Shown here piece after piece: positions 27,331 through 35,300 of a DNA stretch of 64,000 nucleotides. Made by a program: the position numbers and the translations under genes. The DNA comes from Paenibacillus caseinilyticus (GTDB lineage: Bacteria > Bacillota > Bacilli > Paenibacillales > NBRC-103111), in assembly GCF_027533645.1 (NCBI RefSeq), contig NZ_JAQAGY010000008.1, forward strand, positions 235,344 to 299,343, given 5' to 3'. The notes below the pieces were generated by a model. It ran no database searches. It was not told the origin of the DNA and saw only the letters and a list, made by a program, of their open reading frames with translations. The first letter of the stretch is position 1; each line of letters starts with the position of its first letter.

Positions 27331-29085
27331 TTACAGACCGTTATTGATGCGCTTGATCGTCTCCAGCGGAATCTTCGGCTTGCGGTCGTAGGTCAGCAGC
27401 CCGTTGATCTCCTGCTCCACATCTGTCAGCTGGGTATAGCAGTAGCCCTGCACGACAGGCGACTGGAGCATCGGCTGGATGACGCTCCGCAGTCGGGCTT
27501 CGAAGTCTTCTTCATTCTCGGCGCCCGAATAGCCCCAGCCCTCCCAATCGCTCTTCTTGAAGGCGATCCCGCCGAACTCGGTCACCAGGATCGGCTGGCC
27601 GGCATAAGGGAAGCCTTCTACGGCAAGCCTGCGGTTCGCCGGCATCGCATGGACAGCCTTCTCCGCCGTGCTGTAACGCTCTTCCAGCACTTCACGCTTC
27701 CATTCATAGTCGTGGATATTGAACAGATCCGTCGTCACGAGCTCCCAGCCATCGTTGGAGACGACCGGCCGCATCGGATCCAGCGACTTCGTCAGATGGT
27801 ACATCGTCAGCGCGTGCTGCTGCTGCTGCTTGTCGATCTGGATATTCGGCACGCCCCAGCTTTCGTTGAGCGGCACCCAGGCCACGATCGACGGATGATT
27901 GTAATCCCGCTCCACCGACTCCAGCCATTCGCCCGTAAAGCGCTGTACGTATTCCTCCGAATACGCATAAGCATTGGCCGCCTCGCTCCAGACGAGCAGG
28001 CCCAGCTTGTCGCACCAATACAGATAGCGCGGATCCTCCAGCTTCTGGTGCTTTCTCGCCCCGTTGAAGCCCATCGCCTTAGTCAGCTCGACATCCCCCT
28101 TGATCGCCTCGTCACTTGGGGGCGTGAGGTTGCCGTCCGGGAAGTACCCTTGGTCCAGCACCAATTTCATCAGGTACGGACGGTTATTGAGACACAATCT
28201 GCCGCTTTCGATGGAGATCTTGCGCATGCCGAAGTAGCTTTGGACGGTATCAAGCACATTCTCCCCCTGCAGCAGGGTGAAGGTGACATCGTGCAGATTC
28301 GGCTTCTCCGGGGTCCACCAGCGGCCAAGCCCATGGTCGTTGAAGTCATCGAGCCGGATCTTGCGGGCCTGCGTCCTGCCCGTTACGCGGTAAACATCCT
28401 CGGCAATGCACTTCCCAGCGAAGGTGACCTCCACCTTCAGCCGGAGGTCTGCACCAGCCTCGCAGCCTTTAATGAAGCTGCGGATCTCGATTTCGTTCCG
28501 GTCGATGTCGGGCGTCATTTTGACTTTATGCAGATGAACGGGCTCTACGGCCTCCATCCATACCGTCTGCCAGATCCCTGTCGTTCTCGTATAGAATATG
28601 CTGGCCGAATCCGACAGCCAGTACTGCTTGCCCCGCGGCAGCGTGACGTCCCGGCTGTAATCCACCGCCTTGACCACAAGTACGTTCTCGCCGTCTTGAA
28701 GCGCGTCGGTAATGTCCGCATGGAACGGCGTATGCCCTCCGGTGTGACGCGCCGCCAACGAGCCGTTGATCCATACCGATGCTTCGTAATCCACTGCGCC
28801 GAAGTGCAGCAGCACACGCTTGCCTTGGAACGACGGGGGCAGAGCCAGCTTGCGCCGGTACCATACCACATCGTGGAAGTCAGGCTCGCCGATGCCGCTC
28901 AGCTTGCTCTGGAACGCAAAGGGCACCTGAATGCGCCTGGACAACGGGCGGTCTCCCTTATGCCACTGCTGCCTATCCCCTTCGGCCGCATCATCGTATT
29001 CAAATTCCCATTCCCCGTTCAAATTAACCCACTGCTCTCTAACCCACTGCGGTCTCGGATATTCCGTGCGAAGCTGCTCCGACAT
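27331..29085 (-). CDS. GH2-family glycoside hydrolase without signal peptide
   Basis: This 584-residue protein has an N-terminal sugar-binding jelly roll (~1-160), an immunoglobulin-like domain (~165-270) and a catalytic TIM barrel (~275-584). The acid/base Glu is in PLNESWG (near 404) and the nucleophile Glu in VTEFGG (near 501). GH2 enzymes cut beta-galactosides, beta-glucuronides, beta-mannosides or alpha-L-arabinopyranosides; which applies here cannot be read. It lacks a signal peptide and is probably cytoplasmic, acting on sugars from the nearby importer. GGAGGAG precedes the ATG. Two AGTTAAT-type dyads lie upstream. Confidence 0.88.
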   Translation of the reverse strand: MSEQLRTEYPRPQWVREQWVNLNGEWEFEYDDAAEGDRQQWHKGDRPLSRRIQVPFAFQSKLSGIGEPDFHDVVWYRRKLALPPSFQGKRVLLHFGAVDYEASVWINGSLAARHTGGHTPFHADITDALQDGENVLVVKAVDYSRDVTLPRGKQYWLSDSASIFYTRTTGIWQTVWMEAVEPVHLHKVKMTPDIDRNEIEIRSFIKGCEAGADLRLKVEVTFAGKCIAEDVYRVTGRTQARKIRLDDFNDHGLGRWWTPEKPNLHDVTFTLLQGENVLDTVQSYFGMRKISIESGRLCLNNRPYLMKLVLDQGYFPDGNLTPPSDEAIKGDVELTKAMGFNGARKHQKLEDPRYLYWCDKLGLLVWSEAANAYAYSEEYVQRFTGEWLESVERDYNHPSIVAWVPLNESWGVPNIQIDKQQQQHALTMYHLTKSLDPMRPVVSNDGWELVTTDLFNIHDYEWKREVLEERYSTAEKAVHAMPANRRLAVEGFPYAGQPILVTEFGGIAFKKSDWEGWGYSGAENEEDFEARLRSVIQPMLQSPVVQGYCYTQLTDVEQEINGLLTYDRKPKIPLETIKRINNGL

Positions 29086-29126
29086 CGTTCCATCTCCTCC
29101 GTATCGCTTTTAATTGTTTCCTACAA

Positions 29127-29142
29127 AGTTAATTAATTAACT
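29127..29142. promoter_or_regulatory. perfect palindrome AGTTAATTAATTAACT, candidate operator
   Basis: A 16-bp perfect palindrome lies 42 bp upstream of the GH2 start. It is reminiscent of operators of ROK-family sugar repressors such as XylR, but is not proven. Confidence 0.5.
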
Positions 29143-29198
29143 ATAAAAACATGAACATACCCACATTATGCACATGGCAGCCAATTTTCGTCAACTAT

Positions 29199-29216
29199 AA
29201 GTTTATTGATTAACTT
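29199..29216. promoter_or_regulatory. second dyad AAGTT-n8-AACTT, candidate operator
   Basis: Its arms resemble those of the palindrome 72 bp away (centre to centre), suggesting two sites for one repressor upstream of GH2. Confidence 0.4.
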
Positions 29217-29330
29217 TATGGGAATGTATTGATTCTGAACCGCACGGAATTCTACTGCTTCTCCCCCGACTTTGTTCATGGGGGGCATACCTACCTACTG
29301 CCAGGGCAGAAGGAAAGTGCCCTCAACGTA

Positions 29331-29363
29331 ACGAAGCTGCCGGTCGTGTACCGGCAGCTTCGT
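29331..29363. terminator. 14-bp perfect hairpin after the hydrolase gene
   Basis: ACGAAGCTGCCGGT and its complement flank a 5-base loop, ~30 bp past the stop of the minus-strand hydrolase. The T-tract is weak on both strands. Confidence 0.5.
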
Positions 29364-29393
29364 CCTGGTTGTTTATTCAGCTATATTACCCCC

Positions 29394-30161
29394 TCAATTC
29401 CTGTTGGGTGTTGCTTCTAAGAAAGAACGAATATGCGCAGCAAGCTCCTTGGCGTGTGTCAGCGGGATCATGTGATCCGCGCCTTCCAGCCTGGCGAAAG
29501 CAGTCCGGGGCACTCGCTTGAACGCCTCCGCTATATTGGACATATCGCTCCATTCAACTGTTCCGTCCACGAACAGAACAGGCACCGCAATCTGCTCCAG
29601 CCTTTCAACAGCCGGCGGCTGCGGCCAGATCAGTTCGAAGCTCCGCCACTCCGTAAAGACACGCGTGAAGTATTCGGTGTGCATTTCAATAAAGAAGTCT
29701 CGATAGTCGCTCGCCATGACCGTTTGGTATATGGGGCCAGCCAATGAGAACTGGATCATCCGGCCAATATCCGGAGCAAGTGAATTCAATTGCTGCATCC
29801 AGCCTGTATAAGTGTCCGAAAAGGCGAATCCCGTCAAAGAAGGTGCGACAACGATCAGGTGCTGAGCTCTCTCCGGATAAGACAACGTAAAGTTCGTTGC
29901 CACCTCCCCGCCTATGGAATGGCCAACAAGAGTAACTCGATCCAGCTGCAGATGGTCCAGCAGCTCAGACAAATCATGTATAAGATCAATCGGTTCTTGC
30001 GGGGCGGGGGACCGACCCGTTCCACGGGCGTCATAAGTCACGACCCGGTGTGACCTGGCAAGGAGGGGGATGAGCTCAAGCCACTCCCTCGAATCCACTC
30101 CGCCGCTGTGTATCAAAACGATCGCTGGGCCGCTTCCATAAGTCGTATAACTTAATTCCAT
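29394..30161 (-). CDS. alpha/beta hydrolase
   Basis: This 255-residue cytoplasmic hydrolase has a full triad: nucleophile Ser in GHSIGG (near 80), acid Asp in FVDGTVEW and His in GADHMIPL (near 229). The oxyanion region is VLIHSGGVDSREW. It resembles small esterases and haloperoxidase-like hydrolases. The ATG at 30161 is preferred over that at 30167, because AAAGGAG abuts the upstream one and sits 7 bp before the downstream one. The substrate is unknown. Confidence 0.82.
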   Translation of the reverse strand: MELSYTTYGSGPAIVLIHSGGVDSREWLELIPLLARSHRVVTYDARGTGRSPAPQEPIDLIHDLSELLDHLQLDRVTLVGHSIGGEVATNFTLSYPERAQHLIVVAPSLTGFAFSDTYTGWMQQLNSLAPDIGRMIQFSLAGPIYQTVMASDYRDFFIEMHTEYFTRVFTEWRSFELIWPQPPAVERLEQIAVPVLFVDGTVEWSDMSNIAEAFKRVPRTAFARLEGADHMIPLTHAKELAAHIRSFLEATPNRN

Positions 30162-30344
30162 ATCCATTCTCCTTTCCAGATTAAGGGATCCCTATCTGAG
30201 TATAAAACAATTATGAATGAACGTACAGTCAATAAACAACGACTTTGTTTATTTCCTTGGCCAATACTATCCAGGAGATGATACTCAAACTCCAGCGAGG
30301 GAACCTTGGAAGCATCGGTTAGAGCGGGTGCATCGGGTTGCGAA

Positions 30345-30393
30345 GCAAATCCCGCCTGTCCGGCAAGCATACTTCCGGACAGGCGGGATTTGC
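30345..30393. terminator. 19-bp perfect hairpin after the SLH-cohesin gene
   Basis: Perfect 19-bp arms (GCAAATCCCGCCTGTCCGG) surround an 11-base loop, 70 bp past the minus-strand gene's stop. The T-tract (TGTTTTCGAGGTTTTC) is on the plus side. The remainder of 30162-30462 is the hydrolase upstream region. Confidence 0.6.
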
Positions 30394-30462
30394 GCTGTTT
30401 TCGAGGTTTTCTTCCTTCGGTTGTACCTATATTTTCCTAATGGTATCCCGTCTCGTTCTGGC

Positions 30463-32238
30463 CTACTGCAATGCCTGATACATTCTATACATGACCGCAG
30501 CAGCCTGGGCTCTGGTCGATTGGCCCTTCGGCACAAAATGCCCCTCCGCCATCCCATCCATCAAGCCTGCTTGCTGTACGGCGGCGACAGCCTCCTTGGC
30601 ATAATCCGCAATCTGAGCCTCGTCAACGAAGTCTGCAGCCTTGCCGCCCGGTTGAACGCCTGTAGAACTTATCATCTTTACGGCCCGGTTAAGGAGCACC
30701 GCCATATCCTCGCGGCTGATTGGGTCGTTTACGCCGAAGCTTCCATCTTCTTTTCCTTGTACGAGACCCAGCTTCTGGGCGGAAGCAATCGAGCTGTAAT
30801 ACCAAACGCCTGGATCCTTCGTATCCGAGAAAGCGGCTTCAGCCGTCGAATCTTCCAGATCGAAGAGCTGAACAAGGATCTTGACGAACTCGGCTCTCGT
30901 TACCTGTCCTTCCGGAACAAATTGCCCCTCCCCTCTTCCATTCACCACTTCCCGTGCCGCCAAGCCAAGCACAGCCTCGTTTGCCCATGGATAACCCCCT
31001 AGATCCCGGAAGGAAACTTGTGCATAGTTAGCCAAGTACTTGCTGAAATGCTTAGGGCTGAATTCGACCTTCCCGGTGGAAGCATTGTACCGGCCATTTT
31101 TAACAACCTCGAGCTTGCCGTCCTCCGTAATATAGTAAATTACGATCTGATTCGGCTTCTCACCAGGCGCCAATGTATATGGCCATTCCACTTTGATATC
31201 GTTCGCTTGGAAGCCGGTAATCTTCTTGCCATCCAGACTCAAGTTAAAATCATATACGACAGCTGTTCCCGTTCTGTCCCGTACCTCCTGCGGAAGCTTA
31301 GCCGGGTCTACCTTGGCGATCGATAATTTCAGGTTGGAGGATTCCGTAATGCTGCTATTTTTCAATACACCCAGGTCCAGCGTTACTGCACCAAAGTCGG
31401 CTTGAACCTTGACTTTATTTACCTTGCCTGCTTCCGAACCCGCCTGCAAGAGCGAATGGGCCGGCAAGTTCACATGAAGTTCGTTCGCACCGGAAAATGT
31501 TTTCACTTGAATCGTTACTGTGCGGTCCTTGGACCATGCGGCTGCTGCGAGAAGGTCAGCCGATTTTACGTTCAGGGAAGCCGTTCCATTGGATGATGTG
31601 GCTTCCAGGGAAATCACTGATGTTGAAGGCTGGGAGCCAGAGCTAGAGCCAGAGCCAGAACTAGGGCCTGAACCAGAACCTGAACCAGAACCAGAATCAG
31701 AACCAGAATCAGAACCTGAACCTGAACCAGAACCTGAGCCGGAGCCCGAACCGGAACCCGGTGTAACCGTCACGGCGGCGGCACTCCCCATCGTTCCGTT
31801 CAGTTTTTGCTGTTGACTGTTGACAGGTGTCAAAGAATTCAGAGCAACGGAGGCAGACCCATCTTGGATGGCTTTGAACGTAAGCGTGAATAGATCGCGG
31901 TCTTCGTTCAGTCCGGATTTTGATCCTGTAAGGGTAAAGACCAGCAAAATTTTATTGCCGTTCACCTCAGGATCCCTGATAAAAGCCTCGCCGCTCAAAC
32001 CGCTTGTATAGCCGGTATACTGCAGCTTTTCGTTATCAAAGACAAGTTCCGTTTCGGCTGCGTACACATCAGAGAGCGCCTTCCCTGCAACCGTAACCGT
32101 GACGTTGTCTCCAGTCTTCACACGGCTGGCCGAGGAACGAAGTACGAACTCATTCGAAGGTTGCGCCGCAGCCGGTACTGGCAGAAGCGTTACGATGAAC
32201 AGAAGTGCCAAACCAATCAAAGGTAATCGACGGATCAT
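30463..32238 (-). CDS. cell-wall-anchored cohesin protein with three SLH domains
   Basis: This 591-residue secreted protein has a signal peptide (residues 1-~26) and one cohesin domain (~28-155, with [20 protein letters not shown] and [19 protein letters not shown]). A Gly/Ser repeat linker (~155-205), a beta-rich domain (~210-400) and three SLH domains (~410-590) follow. SLH domains bind secondary cell-wall polymer and cohesins bind dockerins, so it should display dockerin-bearing proteins on the cell. The gene follows a dockerin-bearing enzyme gene by about 70 bp on the same strand. The ATG at 32238 has AGAGGG 9 bp upstream. Confidence 0.88.
   Translation of the reverse strand: MIRRLPLIGLALLFIVTLLPVPAAAQPSNEFVLRSSASRVKTGDNVTVTVAGKALSDVYAAETELVFDNEKLQYTGYTSGLSGEAFIRDPEVNGNKILLVFTLTGSKSGLNEDRDLFTLTFKAIQDGSASVALNSLTPVNSQQQKLNGTMGSAAAVTVTPGSGSGSGSGSGSGSGSDSGSDSGSGSGSGSGPSSGSGSSSGSQPSTSVISLEATSSNGTASLNVKSADLLAAAAWSKDRTVTIQVKTFSGANELHVNLPAHSLLQAGSEAGKVNKVKVQADFGAVTLDLGVLKNSSITESSNLKLSIAKVDPAKLPQEVRDRTGTAVVYDFNLSLDGKKITGFQANDIKVEWPYTLAPGEKPNQIVIYYITEDGKLEVVKNGRYNASTGKVEFSPKHFSKYLANYAQVSFRDLGGYPWANEAVLGLAAREVVNGRGEGQFVPEGQVTRAEFVKILVQLFDLEDSTAEAAFSDTKDPGVWYYSSIASAQKLGLVQGKEDGSFGVNDPISREDMAVLLNRAVKMISSTGVQPGGKAADFVDEAQIADYAKEAVAAVQQAGLMDGMAEGHFVPKGQSTRAQAAAVMYRMYQALQ
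31630..31765. repeat. in-frame repeat encoding the Gly/Ser linker
   Basis: Degenerate 6-bp units (CCAGAA / CCTGAA on the plus strand) encode alternating Gly-Ser with some Asp. The tract is prone to length change. Confidence 0.7.
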
Positions 32239-32310
32239 ATTCACTATCCCTCTCGTTATAGAGTCGGATGGGATAAAGGCAATGGCCTTCTCCCATCCGC
32301 TTCTTGATGT

Positions 32311-35300
32311 TTAGTTCAAAATCCGTGCGGCCATAGCGGCAAGATCCATGATATCCAGCTTGCTGTCCTTATTGAGGTCGTACATGCGAAGCGACTCCCA
32401 CTGGACATCGCTGCTGGTCGCATGATAGTGTGCCGACACAATGGCCAAATCCCCGACGCTTGCCGTCTGATTCGCCTTCGTGCGGAATTCCGATAACGCT
32501 TGAGCAAGCACGTCTCTGGCCTGATCCACTTGGGATTGAGACGCACTAGCGTCGCTACGCACTGTATCCGCCTCGGCAATGGAAGCATTCAACGCGTCAA
32601 CCGCAGATTGCGGATAGTAACCAAAGCGCGGCGAAACAGGATCCAGCACCTTGGCGTTAGCCGCAGCTGCTGCGGCTTCGGTAAGGAGGGCTGTTAGTTC
32701 CGTCTTATCTGCTGGAACGGTGACACCGATATGTATGGTGTGTCCGCTGCCGCTGCAAAGCGGATACTCATTGCCGTATTGGTCCGCCAAGACGACACCC
32801 GTCACGTACACATTCGTCGTTACGGTTTGGTTTAATGCTCTGAACTTCAGCGAGAGCAGGTCCAGCGTACCCGTTACCGAACGGTTCGAACTCGTGCCGG
32901 CCTCAATCAGCTTCACCACGCCAGGCGATTTGGCGCTGCCCACTACCGCGAATCCGTCAAGAAGAGAGCTGGCCTCTACATATTCCAGTGCGGCCGGGTC
33001 ATAATTAACGGTTAGGGATGCCGCATAGACACGCTGGGTTACGTTCGACAGGCCATAGGTCAGATCGAACGAATCACCTGGCTTGACGGAGCTTGGCCCG
33101 GCCAAACGGTACGAAGCGGTTTGCGAATCGGGAACGACGGTGACTTCCGTCCCCGCCTTCTTCTCTACGCCCCCGGCCGTGACAGTTAATGTCAGCGTCC
33201 CGGTGCCGGCCGATTCTCCTTTGAGCGTAACCGAATCTTGGCTGCTGTCGCCCACGATGCTGATACTCCCTGCAGCTTCCCAGTGATAGGTCCGATTGGA
33301 TACGGTCGCCGGATAAACCGCAGAGCTTACGGTCCGGATCTCGTTCACTTGAAGGGATGGTTCCGCCCCCAGGATATGGACCGATTCTAATGCAGGCTCC
33401 GCGTCCCCTGCCTTAAACTGCCAATAATCCAGGTTCAATAAGCTGCCGGTGCCTTCTCCAACGAAGGTAAAGAATACATTGTGAATCCCTTTCACATGAG
33501 ATACCGCGGTATTCATCAGCTTCCACTCTTGATTGCCCCCGGTAGGCGTGACATCCAGAGTCCCTATGACTTCGCCAACCGGACTATCCAGCCGGAGTTC
33601 GATTTTGCCTCCTGACATAGAAGCGACATGGGCTTCAAAGGATGCCGCTCCGTTATCGCCAAAATCCGCATTGGCTACGGCAACCCAGTCTCCATCATTC
33701 GTATCGGTGACATCCAGATTATTGCTCTCCACCGGACTGCCTGGAGCTGTGGACTTTTCCGTCCTAATCCCTGCACTCCACGCAATGGTTTCGGCCTCTA
33801 CTCTCTTGTATGGATCCAGATTCGCGGTCTGAGAGATCCCTTCCCGATCTCCCTTGATCTCTTTCATGTAGCCATTCTCATAAAATTCAACCTTATTGAT
33901 GTGAGGAGAACGGTACCCTTTGCCATCGCCAAGAATTTCTTTGCTGACGGTTTGGGCATGGTAGACGACATACCACTGGTCATTGAACTGAAAAATCGCA
34001 TGATGGTTATTGCCGCCAACTCCAAAGAACTCATATGGATTTTTTAGGATAGGAGAAACATAAGTGAACGGCCCCATAGGATTGTCACTTACCATGTATG
34101 CAATTTCTCCTGGAGGCGGCGTCCCATCCGGATGAATACCGGCAAAGTTAGAGCAGTAGGAATAATAATATGTACCGTTGTACTTGTGGATCCCGGAGTC
34201 TTCAAACATGTACGGCGCATCAATCTCGGATGCGGACCCTACCGTGTGAATCATATCGTCCGCTAGCTTGATGACTCTGCTTGTTTTTGGATGGGCAATC
34301 TGCTCTGGTGTTGAATTCGGTTCGCCCGGGATCCCGCCGCCGAAGTACAGATATCCTGATCCATCGTCGTCTACCAGGACAGCCGGATCAAACAGCCATA
34401 CCACACCGGGAACTCCGGGAGTACGGCCTGTGACCAGTGCTTGGCCCAGCGGATCGCTCCAAGGTCCGATCGGACTGTCCGCTGTGAGAACACCGATGCC
34501 TCCAGCGCCATTGGCAAAATAAAGGAAAAATTTGTCTGCGCCATTGATTTTTTTATGTGCGGCTGCCGGTGCCCAAGAGAATTTGGCCCATTTCGCAATA
34601 CCGCTTGGTCCAGCCACCGGAATAGCACCATGGTCCGTCCAGTTGACCATATCAGCGGAGGATATTACGAATACTCTATTCAGATTACTGAATGAGTTAT
34701 CTTTGATTTTGCCGCTGCCGTCATATTCGTACTCATCGCTGGACATATAGATGTAGACTCTTCCATCATGAACAAGAGCGAACGGGTCAGCCCCCAATTT
34801 ATGGCTCATAAGAGGATTCGAATAACCGGGGATCTTCGCAATCGCCCCTGTATCCAGCTTCTTCAGTCCAATGTTAGCTGCAGCAGCATGAACGTTATAA
34901 ACAGCATTCCCGCCGGTAACATGGATATAGTCCGTCTGGATGACTGCGGTCTGATCCTCTGGAACCAACTCTTCGACCTTCAGTTTGATCGTTGCAAACA
35001 AATCGGAGGATTGATTCGAGAAGCCTGCATTTGCCCCGCCTACAGTAAGCTGCAGCCGGTGATTGGAATACGTATACGAGCTGTGCCCTGTGATATTGCC
35101 CGAATTGAACTCCACTCCGGTCACTGTAAGATATTTCGGGATGTTCAAGGATGCCGAAATTTCGGAGTATTCTCCTGCCGGCAGTGCCTCCATATTGACC
35201 GGAACTTCTAGCTCGGCATTCGGGACTCCGATCACACTCGGAACATCTCCCAGCGCAGCTTTCAGGATCTTAGCGGTTGAATTCGTTCCCGCGAGCTTAT

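Larger units (their letters stand above)
29086..29393. other. 308-bp stretch upstream of GH2
   Basis: This AT-rich control region holds the two dyads and the hairpin listed separately. No coding sequence was recognised. Confidence 0.5.

Noticed and set aside
26905..29136. 743-codon open frame on the plus strand
   Set aside because: It lies opposite the clear GH2 gene; composition is typical of the antisense of a GC-rich gene, with no domains and no ribosome site.
31520..31816. Pro-Glu repeat protein on the plus strand
   Set aside because: Antisense of the Gly/Ser linker of the SLH-cohesin gene.
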